Shown here piece after piece: positions 9,830-21,556 of a DNA stretch of 64,000 nt. A program made the position numbers and the translations under genes. The stretch's first letter is position 1; each line of letters begins with the position of its first letter. This DNA comes from Pseudogymnoascus destructans (taxonomy: Eukaryota > Ascomycota > Leotiomycetes > Thelebolales > Thelebolaceae), in contig NW_020167534.1 of assembly GCF_001641265.1 (NCBI RefSeq), positions 124,001-188,000 on the forward strand, given 5' to 3'. Under the pieces are notes generated by a model. It was not told the DNA's origin, did not search any database, and saw only the letters and a list, made by a program, of their open reading frames with translations.

Positions 9830-12800
9830 ATGAAATTTAGTCAGAATTTCCACCTATTTCAGGTACCAGAATGGGAATCGTTCTACATTAACTACGACCT
9901 CTTAAAGAGGCTATTGAATGCAACGGCTAAAAAAGATCTCTTGAAGATACCACGCAACTTTACAGGTCTGTTAAATGTCCAGCTGCCTGCGACACAAATT
10001 TTAACGACCCTTTAGAGCTTTATGCATGTCTCGGCTCCAATATAGATTTGCTGAATACATTTCGCAGCCGTAAATACGAGTTCTTGCATCGGAAGGAGGC
10101 GGAGCTTCGCAAAAGATATGGCATTGAACTCTATCTTTCTACCATCCCGGCTTTAGATGAGGTTGACGACCACGAGCTTCAAGTCCTTTACGAAGCTTTC
10201 ACTGAGCTTCGCCAAGAACTAACGAAGTTACGGTGGTATGATAGAGTGAATCAAGATGCCATCCACAGGATATATGCCAAGCTGGAGAAGTTCGGCAAGA
10301 CGATTGGGCCATCTCACTACGACCACAAGTCTACATGGATTGGCTTGCAGCTCGGTTGGGAAACACAGAGTCTGAAGGATGTCGAAAGATTGAACAATTT
10401 GGTCAGTGATATCAGTCGGGCGCAGTCCACAGTGCAATCTGGCTCGTCACTTAGGTCTCTATGCCTAAAGAACGTTTGCGATTCGCATGCTCTGGCGTAC
10501 CCGAGTACTGAATACCACGCGATAGAGACAATGAACCCTCTATCTTGGCCAGATTGCTGGATCGAAAGAACTTGGTGAATGATTCTCCAAGTTCGGGCCT
10601 GGAGGCACTTCTCTCTGGTCTATTGGAGTTCTCGATGACGTGTCAGTCTAGAGGATGTACTGACATTTTGTTGTCAGCGAACTTGTCCAACGTAGGCGAT
10701 GTCATCGATCACAGTTTTTTAAATCACCTCATTGCCGTTAGTGGTCGAAGCAGTATGCCAGCACATCGTGGCGACTCGAAGTGCCGTACCCAAGGACCCG
10801 CAGATCACAGCGATACCGAGAATGGGGTCAGTCGGCTTTTCCAGGCGCTTGGGCAGCTTGGACCCAGCCAAAGAAGCGTCTTACAAATAACCGATACTTT
10901 TGGGCGTCTTCCTCTTCATTATGCTGCGCGATACGGCTTGACAGCAATCTGTCAGTCGATATTGGATTCTCTGCATGACCTCAAACAGGGTTCTTCTGCT
11001 GTTAGAGAAGCCGTTTTATCAAAAGACTCTGAAGGATACACACCGCTATACTCCGGAGTAAGCCGCAACCACTCCGCAGTCACGAGACTTTTTCTGGAGA
11101 CCCTTGAGATGGGCTATCAAACTAATGATCAAGCTAAAGATGAGCATCTGAGAAGTGTGCTGAGTGACCTCCTACTTCTTGCCCTTAGATCGCGTTATGA
11201 CGACATAGTCCATCTTCTCATATCCAGCCATATCAACATCAACCATCAATCCAGCCGTGGAGAGACAGCCCTTTGTGTTGCAGCTAAAATAGGACGTGAA
11301 GATTACGTCAATACAATCCTTAAGGCTTCGCCTAATCAAGATGTCATCGATATTTTTGAAACAGTAAACGGCTGGACTCCATTGTTTGTTGCCTGTGCAA
11401 GGGGCCATCTGGAGATCGTGGAGCTTCTATTGAATGCTGGCGCGAGCCAGACGATACTTGATCATAGGGGGTGGACAGAAAAACAACATGCCGCATTTAG
11501 AGGCCACCTAGCTGCGGCTTCTATTCTCGAAGATTATTTTACGGGAGAATCGTCTGGTGGTACTGCTAGCAAGTTCTTTAACATCGCAATAGGTGCTAAC
11601 AACAAACTTTGGGATGGCTACAGTCACATCATCGTCAACCTTGGCACTATGCAAGAAGGAAAGCAAGTAACGGCAGTTGATTTGAGTTGCTGCTCTTCGG
11701 AGTTTAGCCTGAGTTTAGAAGCAGATACTAGATTCTCGATCGAAGTCTCAATACATGGAGGAAGCGGATCAAGTGGTCTCGTCCAACTACCCATATTAGA
11801 CGATATGGTTAATGACCCTTTTATATTCCGTACCAAGAACCTCAGCAAGGCGCAGCTCGTGTTCAGCATATTCTGTGCAACTCCTGTCGAGGGAAAGAAA
11901 GGTATCCTTGTTGGTAGTGGCACGGCTCTTTTGGAAAGTGACAAAAACCAATTCTTTGGAGTGCAGCGTGAAAGTCTAATTAGAGAGCTCAGCGTTCCCA
12001 TTCTCGAGAGAGAGACATTGAAATTCATGGGTACCGTAACATTTACGTTTGTTATAGCAAAACCCTTCATACACTTGGATACTCCTTCGGTTGTTTATCC
12101 ATTCAAAGACGAAGGTCAAATACAACTAGTTGGACATAGAGGTACGTTTTCTACCTACCCACTCTGTTGTTTACATATGCTGATCTAGGAAAAGGACTTG
12201 GTCAGAACACCACTAGCCGCAAACATCTTCAGCTTGGTGAAAATACGATAGAGGTAGATGTCACGCTTTGCAGTCAAATTCGTGAGACTAATGCGTGAGT
12301 TATAGTCTTTTCTCTCCGCTGCAAGGCTGGGTGCGTCACTTGTTGAGGTAGGCTCTTGATACTAGGGCAACGTGGACGGCTGTTGACATCGTGCAGTTCG
12401 GTAATGAGTCACTTGCAGAGAGCTTGTTTTTTTAATACTGAATATGACTAGACGTGCAACTGACCCGGGACCTCGTCCCTGTCATCTACCACGACTTTTC
12501 TTTGAGCGAGTCAGGGACTGATATTCCCATCCACGACCTGAACTTTCAGCAGGTCCGTGTCTTCCAAGCGACTCTGACATAAATTCTTACTTTCTTAGTT
12601 CATGTACGCCAGCAATGTCCAATCACCGAGAGGCAATCCCATCTCTGTACTTGGAGGACCGATCCTGCAAACGGCGCGGGGCCAAACTGGTCGAGGCAAA
12701 CCTCGTTCGAGGTCGTTGACAAGCGATCGAGAAAGGGGGGTCGATGACGTCCAGGACAGGATGAAGCACACAGTCGACTTTATGAAGAAGGGATTCAAAC

Positions 12801-13454
12801 CGAATACTCGGGGCGATTTCATCCAGGACTCCTTCGCCACTCTAGAAGAGTTGCTCATCGAAATGCCGGAGACTATAGGTTTCAACATTGAGATAAGTAC
12901 GTTCTAACAAGGGCTACCGGATCTGAAAATAGGCCTGACACTTAGCAACTAGAATACCCCAGAATCCACGAAGCGGTAGAAGCCGGTGTAGCACCTGTGG
13001 CCATCGATCTCAATACCTTCATTGATACTTCGACAAGATCTACCGTTTCGGCGGCAACCGGACAATTATCCTCTCGTCCTTCACCCCAGAGGTTTGCATC
13101 CTCTTAGCTCTCAAGCAGCGAGCATACCACGTCATGCTAATCACCAATGCCGGGAAGCAACCCGTGACAGACAAGGAGCTGCGAGGCGGCAGTCTGCAAG
13201 TCGCGGTCCGCTTTGCAAAGCAATGGAACCTGGCCGGCGTCGTCTTTGCGGCCGACACGCTACTGCTATGCCCGCGACTCGTCAAGTACGTGCAGAACTT
13301 GGGACTGATATGCGCGTCGTATGGCCTCGAGAACAATATTCCCGAGAATGCCAAGATGCAGGCAGCAGCTGGCCTTGATATGATCATGGCTGACAGAGTC
13401 GGGTTGGTCGCGAAAAGCTTGGGGCTGCATCCGTATGATAAGGTTGGCCTCTAA
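9830..13454 (+). pseudogene. SPX-ankyrin-GDPD protein (GDE1/PHO81-like), frameshifted
   Basis: Domain order is SPX (VPEWESFYINYDLLKRL at the start), ankyrin repeats (about 10900-11540), a C2-like middle region and a glycerophosphodiester phosphodiesterase domain (GHRGKGLGQN, LVPVIYHDF, IKYPRIHEA, ICASYGLENNIPENA). Exons: 9830..10454, 10526..12141, 12189..12294, 12366..12400, 12452..12552, 12599..12896, 12953..13454. Family members handle glycerophosphocholine or regulate phosphate. Two breaks are seen: a frame change at the A-run 9928..9934 (downstream frame reads KCPAACDTNFNDPLELY into the SPX helices) and another at 13021..13031 between LNTFIDT and KIYRFGGNR. Each fits one missing base. The segment after GENTIE also departs from the family pattern. 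I call it a recent pseudogene; base errors are the alternative. Confidence 0.75.
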
Positions 13455-14150
13455 GCATTCTCTCCACGTACCTTCTTCCCCAGTTACCATAGGTAGACCA
13501 AATTAGACGATGAGCATGGTTAGCACGAAACTCGTCAAACTCATGAATGTCGTACAGCTTCTCTTAATAAATAATAAGCTTCGCAATTCAACGCCCCGTT
13601 CGCGCCTATGCGCTTGCCTCCTAATCTCTTAGAGCAACAATTGCCTTGTTGAACGCCTGAAATATCCCGTCATACATTATACCGTTGTCACGGAACACTG
13701 TAAATTGCCCGTCCCTAATTGGAATGGAATGAGCACGTTTCACAGCTCACGAGCAAATTGCTTCTGGTCTTCGAATTGTGGTGCGAATTCAGCAACGAGG
13801 CCCTCAAACCCGTTTTTATCCATGTCGTTAGCTCATAACCGGAATATCGAGCATATGTTGCTATACTTACCACTTCATTTGTGCAGTCGATGAGCGAAAT
13901 AGACGACAATTTCGCAACTGCTGCATGACACGTGCTAGGTCGATCTCGCCTTGGGCCGGACGGTTCTGCTGCATCAGACTGCGTCTGCATGGGGTTTAAT
14001 GGCCAGGATCAAATCCACTGGGGTATCGAGAAGGCCGTAGTCGATGAAATGTAGACACATAATATCACCTCCCAAAACGAAACGCATAAAAATCAAGAAC
14101 GTATTTCGAACAAAAGACAGCTTCCTCTATGGCGTGGGCGCATAGGTCTA
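13455..14150. other. Convergent intergenic region, no gene seen
   Basis: This lies between the 3' ends of the GDE1-like gene (plus) and the P450 (minus). Short frames on both strands carry no recognisable features. Confidence 0.5.
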
Positions 14151-16061
14151 CTACCGTAACACCCCCCTCCGCTTCAACCGCATAATAACTCCAGTCTGCC
14201 GTACGTGCTGACGACAAGTCACTTCCCACTCCTCCCTGGACGCAGCCCATTCCATATCAAACACGCGCACGATCTGACCCACCGTTTTCGTAAGCGCCAT
14301 CATCGCAACATGTTTCCCTGCGCATGTTAGATTCCACGATCGACAGATAGAAAATGGAGACTAGACTTACCTACACATCCCCTCGTACCCTGCCCAAACT
14401 ACGTAGCATAAGTGACGGCACAATCGCATGGAGAGCAGAGGGAGGTACTCACAGCCAACGTACTCCGATCCATCACCCTGACCTGCTTTTCATCTGCATC
14501 CAGCCATCGCTCTGGGCGGTAAGATTCAGCGTCATCCCCAAATACTTGCTTATCCCGCTGCGTCGCCCACCCACTAATCCCAACAACAGTGCCTTCAGGT
14601 ATGAAATGGCCGCTTAGTATAGCCCCGCCTTTGGGCACGACTCGGTCGAAGGGCGTGCCGACGATGGGGTACATGCGTAGTGCTTCTTTGATGCAGGCTT
14701 GTCTGCTCGGCGTTAGTTGCGGATGAGGCTGCGGGCTATGAGATCTGCAAATGGAGGAGCTTACAGGTAGGGTAGTTTCTGACCTTCGGTAAACGACAGG
14801 GTTTCAGAGAGCAGACCTTTGGCATCCGCGTCTTGGAGCTCTATCACGAGTTTCGCATAGGTGTAGGGCGTCTTAACGAGGTAGTAGAAGCAGGCGCGGA
14901 GACTAGCGGAGTTGGTATTCACGGCGCCGACGCTGTTGCCGCAGGTTAGCTCCTGAAGTGAGGTGTATGCCACTGTAGCTACTTACAAAAAAATGAGGAT
15001 GTTGTTGATGAGCTCCCGGTCTGTCATAGTCTGGGGGTTCTTGAGCTGCTTCTGCCGCAGGTACTCAAGGAAATCGCCGCGTAGGTCTGTCGACTTCTCG
15101 TCGTACTTGTCTATAGCTACACGCGCAGCCTATACCATTTAGTAGTTGACATGTATAGTTCTAAGGGGGCTACATACTTCTGTAATCAACCGCATCGGGT
15201 TCGCATTTGAGATGCTGTCTAAGAACTGGACTAGGCGTGGATTGCCTAGGAGGTATTTGTGGAGCCAACGAGTGTCCCGTAACTCATAAAGGACCAAGAC
15301 GATTCGATTACGCCGTTAATGTCCTTCGCTTGTTCCATGAATCCAAAGAGCTCCTGAAACGCAAGGAGACCTGTGAGATCAAATGAATACCTAAGGGAAA
15401 CAACTTAGCAATTATTAGGTACAGGACAACTAGGATACTAACCAGCTACACCACGACCCAAAGTCAATAGCTAAGCCAGCGCACTTGTCCATCTCAGCTA
15501 CAAAAAGGGGCATGCATTTATCAAACAGTGGCTCTAGCTGCAGCATTGACGATAGCGAGTATTTGAACGCAACGGCCGACTTTAGGGCCTTATGGAGGAT
15601 AGGGTCCCGGGTGGTGAACATAACTCTCCAGCGATTTGCCATATATCAAATCGGTGGAGAGTTAAATGGCGCCAAATCACTAGACTGCGCCTCGTCAGAA
15701 CTCCACTACTAAATGGACAGCTAGTCGAGTAACTCACCTTCAGATACAAGTGCCCCGACAGATAGATCTCCGGAATCATCGCCGCGTCCCCAATAGACAC
15801 GCTATTCGGCCCCGTCCTGACGATCGGCCCATACCTCTTGTGGATATTCTGGTAGACGACATGCCCGTCCCCCTTAATATGGACCCAAACCTTCCACAGA
15901 AGCGTGAAACGGGCCAGCACAGGGCCAGGAAGCTCGCGCAACCCGGGCCGGAAATAAGAGACCACGAAGCTGGAGAGAAAGGAGGTGATAAGGAACACGA
16001 AGGCAACAAGAGCAAGTTGGCCGGCTGTGGCGCTGTGGTTCTCTTGGATAGTAAACATCAT
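14151..16061 (-). pseudogene. Cytochrome P450 monooxygenase, disrupted
   Basis: Eight exons by splice signals: 16061..15738, 15684..15443, 15390..15178, 15129..14987, 14932..14765, 14702..14453, 14398..14371, 14317..14151. The N-terminus has a membrane anchor then RELPGPVLARF; the C-terminus has KEALRMYP (K-helix ExxR), SYRPERWLD and the haem loop FGQGTRGCVGKHVAM with the Cys ligand. This is a class II fungal enzyme resembling pisatin demethylase-type P450s, presumably ER-bound. Two lesions: an in-frame TGA in exon 2 (15646..15648) within a hairpin, and a frame change in exon 3 near 15262..15270 between MSYGTLVG and WLHKYLLGN. The I-helix (VGAVNTNSA) also lacks the usual GxDTT. Probably non-functional; substrate unknown. 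Confidence 0.8.
15621..15664. repeat. 18 bp inverted repeat with 8 bp loop inside P450 exon 2
   Basis: Arms 15621..15638 and 15647..15664 pair at 17 of 18 positions around an ATAT-containing loop. The premature TGA of the P450 frame (15646..15648) sits at the loop/right-arm junction. Confidence 0.9.
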
Positions 16062-16303
16062 TGTGATAAACAGAAGCTGGGGACATAAATTGAGATTCTA
16101 AAAGCAAAGAGCGGAACACTTATATATCCCCAACCAGCAGCAACGCCCTACCTCACGGCCAGAACTCTAACCTCATATGACAGACCCCATAGTTTGGGAT
16201 AGTACGATAAATCGCATCCGCAGAAGAGGGAGATGGGTTCGTCCCAAGCTTGTGTGGCCAGCACCAGCGGATTAAATTGTGGGTCCGAACATCCATTTAT
16301 CCA

Positions 16304-16582
16304 CTATGCCACCCCAGGTGCCACCCGATGGTCTCGATGGTCACCACCCGATGGTCTCAATGGTGCCTCACCAGCAACGGAAGCCTCAACGACGCTGCAC
16401 AGCGTATCCCATGCTGTCCTTATGTCCTGTATAAGTGGGTGCTCGGGGTCAACAATGTCAAAAGCTAACAGTTCTTCAAAGGATCCCATATCAAGAAGTG
16501 TTAAGTAATTAGCAAGATCCTGTGGAAGATCATCTTCGCAAGCGGAGAATCTGGTTTCCATTTCAAGTAGATGGGATTGCAC
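16304..16582 (-). CDS. Short hypothetical ORF with internal tandem repeat
   Basis: A 92-codon frame with acidic, helical-looking sequence (LANYLTLLDMGSFEELLAF, DPEHPLIQDIRTAWDTL). Its start is not an ATG in this frame; a TGA precedes it closely, so it is likely a truncated exon. The C-terminal end is formed by an imperfect 21 bp tandem repeat (16321..16341 and 16344..16364, one mismatch). Not recognised. Confidence 0.25.
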   Translation of the reverse strand: MQSHLLEMETRFSACEDDLPQDLANYLTLLDMGSFEELLAFDIVDPEHPLIQDIRTAWDTLCSVVEASVAGEAPLRPSGGDHRDHRVAPGVA

Positions 16583-16729
16583 AGAAGCTCATTGCAACAG
16601 AACTAGCAACAAGCCAACGGATGCAGAAGGTGATGGGAGATTTTCAAAATAGAAGACTGGATTCATCGGAAGATACCAACGGTGGGGGGATCCTGGCAGT
16701 CTCCCACGGGATCACCTAGAGAAAGTATC

Positions 16730-17080
16730 GGTCAAAACCTACAGTGGGGGTGCTACACGTTCCACGCCCTCGCGGCGTCAGTGGGCTGCGATTCCTTGGG
16801 ACCGCATTGCGATTGGCAGTTCACAGGCATGCAGTTCAATCATGGGAAGCAGGAATATGTGGAGGTGGTCACTCAGCTCGTGTCGACATCTAGCTGCCCA
16901 GGGCTGGAGGATTGCAAACTCACGGATGTAGTGCTACTAGATGATTTCACGCATTTGCAGGCGCTGAAGGTTAATGTGACGGTTGCCGGAGAGCCGAAGA
17001 ATTGGTGGATGGATGATTTGAAAATGGAGTGGGCGGATGGGAGTTGTGATGCTGGGTTGTGTCGCTCTATGCATCGTTGA
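16730..17080 (+). pseudogene. DUF7371-type domain, C-terminal half (severed)
   Basis: The frame reads GQNLQWGCYTFHALAASVGC, then a run with conserved Cys residues (CDSLG, CPGLEDCKL), then NVTVAGEPKNWWMDDLKMEW and SCDAGLCR before the stop. This is the second half of a domain found at the C-terminus of Ser/Thr-rich secreted fungal proteins. There is no signal peptide or 5' half here. The 5' half lies on the opposite strand at 18974..20835 and ends exactly where this one begins in the family pattern. Joining codon ATC (18983..18985, minus) to GGT (16730, plus) keeps the phase. Best explained as the 3' half of that gene moved by inversion; a fragment of a paralogue is the alternative. Confidence 0.65.
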
Positions 17081-18982
17081 GCAACCATGATGCTGCGATG
17101 TATTTCAGATGTTGAGATGTTTGTGGGTGGCTATGGGCGACTTGTATGATTACGAATTTGCGGCTTGTATGTTATATGGCTAGATCGATGGATGAGAGAT
17201 GGGTTTGCTTTGCTTGCTTTACTATCTGTACGCCATGGGTTATCTCCGGCTGTCTATGGTATTAAGGTGGAAGGTTAAGTTACAGGGTTATAGTTCTTAT
17301 ACCTGAGGCTATGATTTGAAAGACACGGCACTGTGTCGTATAATCAATCAGACTAAAGTTCTATGCAATAAAAAAATGCTTCGCATTATCCTGGCTACCT
17401 GATAAATGACCATTTGCTTCAGGAGTCATCAGCTTTTCCATACGATGGGGAGGTTACAATACGACAAAGTGTTCTAGGGATATGGGGATTTTTTCCTCTT
17501 CGAGGTGAATCACTCATGAACAGCTTGAAAGTATACTCCCACCTTGAGAAACATTCCACAGATGCCGAATTCCACGGAGACGCGCGCCCCAAATAACGCG
17601 AGCAACGATTCGTCCTCCATCACATAACCCCGACAAGCCCTCCAGAAGTGTGGACTCAGCCCTATATAATCCCCAATACTTGCTATTAAAAGGAATCGAT
17701 GCAGCTTGCACGCCTGTCCACATGGAGGTCAAGGGTTCGCACACACAATGCGTGCATCCCCCCGATCGTGCATGCTGTAAGCCCTGCAGCTTTCTTGTGC
17801 GACCATCCAACATACATGCACGCACCCAGATAAGACATCGTCGACGGCCAGGCAGGGCCTTTGCAAGCCACGATTTTGAAGGGCAAGCTGAACGCGCGGG
17901 GTGAAGAGTGCGTTCCGTTTTCCCCGGCGGAATTTCTTCGGGACGGCCAACGGATTTTGGAGGGGAGGAGTTGTTTCGGGCCGGGTGGAGCGGGATGGCT
18001 CAGCTGGGAGGATGGAGAGTTGGAATTTACCTGTGGACAGCGGCTCCCGACGGCCCTGTGGCGCCCATTTCAATAGAGGCCTCGACTCTTGCAACGTAAT
18101 CGGGACAACCCCCAACCACCTAGCGCCGAATAGTCCGTAGGTCGTGTTCTTGGAGCTGGCCGCCTACCACGACTATCTATTGGTATAGAGAAGCTGAGGC
18201 AAGTATTCTAGCCACCAGCGACTGGCTGGAATACCATTTCATATTGCTAACAATAGCTATACAAACTAATCAAATTTGTTGTGTCTCTTTCCAGTTGCAC
18301 TCGCTAGGATATGTGCTGAGATGGTAAACTTCGCCTTATCCAAGTATGTTACGGTATTGCCCATGTTCGGTGTTCGTTTTTCTACAGCCTGTAACAGGTT
18401 TGCATGAAACCGATCCGACAGCACAATTTTGACTGTTGCATATTCCCCACAGGCACTCAGAGGCTATAGCCAAAATGTCCTTTTCCTCTCTGCTAATTGC
18501 CCCGTCGGAGAGGTGAATAACAAGCGGGCTGCTCAAATCCTATAAAGCCCTCCCAAATCCCATCGTGCTACGTTCCCTTCAAACACCAAAGACTACCTAT
18601 ATAACAGACCAAGTCCAACTGCTCAGCTTGATCCTGCCTCAAGATCACTCTTTGTAACGCTGTGGCCGCCATCACAGTACAATCGCTATCAAAATAAGAG
18701 TGCCCAAATACGGAACCTCGCCAAGGAATATTTTGGTCGCAAGCGCTGCATTAGTGTGTGGAGTGTTACAACCCTTGTCGACGTGATAAACTGTAGTTAA
18801 TGTTGAATTGCTGGTTATGTGACGCGCCAGAGACCAACAAGACGACTCTGAGAAGCCTGTCGGATCTCCACAGCCCGATTTGTCAACCTCCTTCGCCTGC
18901 TCCAACCCTCTCTCCCAACCTGATCGGCATGCTAGATTAGATCCGATAGGGCGAGACGAAGTATACGACCTGTTTATAGTTT
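16730..18982. other. Inferred 2.25 kb inverted segment
   Basis: Breakpoints are inferred from the two halves of one DUF7371-type gene. Reversing 16730..18982 restores a continuous reading frame across the joint. Both breakpoints carry ATC at the edge, a 3 bp microhomology. Apart from the 3' gene half, the segment (17081..18973) has only short frames without domains; a TATAAAG near 18541 has no gene attached that I can recognise. Confidence 0.6.
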
Positions 18983-20835
18983 GATCTCACCGGTGGCGCC
19001 GTACTCGTCGATCGGGGGGGAGTTGTGGGTGCGTGTGACGTTGGTGTTGCTCTGTGTGACGAATTCGAGGAGCAGCGGCGCGGATGCGGGAGTGTAGGGG
19101 TCTTTGGGGGGAGGGGCGACGACGAAGCCTTGAGAGAAGTAGAAGTGGTGGTAGGGGCTGGGAATGGGTTGGGTTTGGACATCGTTGGAGTTTGCTGCAC
19201 CGGCGGGGTGGGGGATGTCATCAAACTGGGGCAGAGGGTTAGAGTGTTATATCTGTGTAGGTTGAGATAGGGAAACTTACAGTAAGCCTGAAGATACCTT
19301 GCTCGCCGCATGATGGAACAACGGCAACAAGAGGACAAGTGGATGTGGCAGTGGTAGAGTCAGCCGGGACAGGTATAGGTTTTCTCATCCGAGCTTCTCT
19401 CGGTTCAGGAATGTAAGTTGAGAAAAAATGTCCAGATGTGTACATGGTGGCCTTTGAAAGATCCGCGGGAAAGGTGACTGTGGTGATAAATGGAAGCTTT
19501 AAGGTGACTGTTGCAGCTTCGTCAAGAGGCACCAGAGGCGCATGAGTACCAGCAGGCCAGGCCATATACGTGGTAGAGTCAGCCGGGGCAGTTGTAGGTT
19601 TTTTCAACCGAGCTTCTCCCGGTCCAGGAATGTAAATTGAGAAAGATCGTCCGGAAGTGTATACGGTGGATTTTGAAAAATCCACAGGAACAGTGACTGT
19701 GGTGATAAATGGAAGGCCTACGGTGATTTTTGTAACATCATCAATAAGAGGTACAAAGAGAATTGCGCCAAGTGCTGCAGGAGTCAGATAGGCATTTTAT
19801 GCTTTGGGAATAGAATACATACCGTCCTTGCGTTCGAGCGGTTTACTCTCGTCATTGGCAAAACCTTTCATAGCTGCCAGGGTGGTGAGTTGTGGCGGAG
19901 ATTGTGCGCGAATCGTAACATTAGTTAAAATACCAACTGTTTGAGTGGGGGTAGTTTCGGTGCCATCTGAGAAAAGACTCGCCGACACTGGATCGTGAGA
20001 GATTGGAGCAACAGTGTGGTAAAGGGAATCGTCTGAACTAATTTCTGGCTCAATAGACTTCACAGGGTATACTGTAACAGTTTCAACTACGACATCATCG
20101 CCGCCAGAACTAGATTGTGCTTCGGTGGAATTAACCACCACCTCGGCCGTGGTCACTCCCGTTCCAGTGGGGGCCGTGAGATATTGAGAGGTGGTGTTAA
20201 CCGTCATTGGGTCCTTTGTCGCTGCCGTTACAGTAGGTGCTGTGAGATATTGGGATGCGGTGTTGACCATCAATGGGGCCTTGGACCCATCCGATCCAGT
20301 AGGGACTGCGAGGTTTTGAGATGTAGTGTTAACCGTCTCGGGGATTGTAGGGCCTCCTGGGAGATTATGCTCTTCCTTCTCAGTTGGGGAAGGACCATCG
20401 TGTAGGAAACGGACAGACGTGAACTCCCAGATATCAATATCAGAGCTCGGAACCCCGGAAATGTCGATAGTAACAGTGACAGTTTTGAATCCAGTATGAG
20501 TTCTTGTGACTGTGGTAGTCAGTCCATCAGAAACGGCTTCAATATGCTGAGTCTCGTCCTTATGAAGGTTAGCAAGAGCTATATCATCTATAGGCATTGA
20601 AAGGGTTGTTGTTACCAAGTGGTGGGCAACGCCAAAGGTTTTAACTGTCACGTAGACCGCGATGATGCTGCAAAGCTTGCTAGGGTGCCCATCTTGAAGA
20701 CTTGAGAACTATTAGCACGCCAATATCGTTCATTAAAAGTAGATCGACCACTTACAGGGCAGCTGCGGCAGCTGGAGCAGCAGAGGAGATGCCACAAAGG
20801 GCAAGGACTAATCCAAGATACACCAGGAGGTGCAT
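18974..20835 (-). pseudogene. Ser/Thr-rich secreted protein with DUF7371-type domain, 3'-truncated
   Basis: Four exons: 20835..20756, 20700..19823, 19774..19281, 19225..18974. The start MHLLVYLGLVLALCGISSA is a clear signal peptide. The mid region is rich in Thr, Ser and Pro, with NTTSQYLTAPT-type repeats (about 20350-20150) and a duplicated block VYTSGRSFSIYIPGP / MYTSGHFFSTYIPEP. The last exon has FDDIPHPAGA and SPYHHFYFSQGFVVAPPP, the first half of the DUF7371-type domain, then breaks off at GATGEIKL and a stop. The family continues GEIG..., which is found in phase on the other strand at 16730. The protein would be secreted or wall-associated. It is truncated by about 117 residues relative to the inferred original. 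Confidence 0.7.
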
Positions 20836-21556
20836 CTCGAAAGAGTTGGTACAAAGTAGAGATGGAAGAAGTATCAAATCAACGGATCAGAATATAGAAG
20901 GATAAGGACCGTGAGGGGACGTATGTCCTTCAAATGAGTGTGATGAAAGAGGGTGAGAAAGAAAGGTGTTGTTGTGAAGTGGAGGAAGTGAAGTTGTGGT
21001 AGTTGACGGGAAACCGTGGGCAGAGGGTTGACACGTCTGTCAACCCCCCAAGCGGCCAATTGTAGAAGGAACGAGGAAAAAAAAACACTTGAATTTCACT
21101 CAGTTGGGATGACCGTAACTTCCTATATATCTTATACATCTTATCAACAAGGCCACTCATGAAAATTAATCTCCAATGGCTGTATAAAACCATTAATGGA
21201 TGACTGAACTTTGGTATAAACTCGTACAAACATTTCTGTGTTATTATAGATCAACTGGTCTGCTCAGAACTTTGTGCCAACTCCATAGTCACCTTATAAA
21301 TCTTGAGTCAGGCGGCAGGATCATTCTAGAATAATAAAACATGCGAGATAGTAGATAGGACTTCAAACCACAGACGTGTCGCAGTTGACATGTTCCTGTG
21401 AACAAACATGGTTTCTGTAGAGCATAACGAGAAACAACTTTGCCTCCCTCTTTCATCTCATAATGGCTAAAAATAGCATTTCACGTAGACCAAAAAAAGA
21501 CGTGGAAATCCAACTCAACAATAGTAAATATTAATCATAAATAATTTTTATGAGCA
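20836..21556. other. Intergenic, promoter side of the secreted-protein gene
   Basis: AT-rich, no gene seen. The 3' side contains the downstream region of the EI24-like gene. A polypurine A run lies near 21075. Confidence 0.4.

Noticed and set aside
17400..18905. Several short frames inside the inverted segment
   Set aside because: None has domains, splice signals or a frame that improves when the segment is flipped; treated as non-coding.
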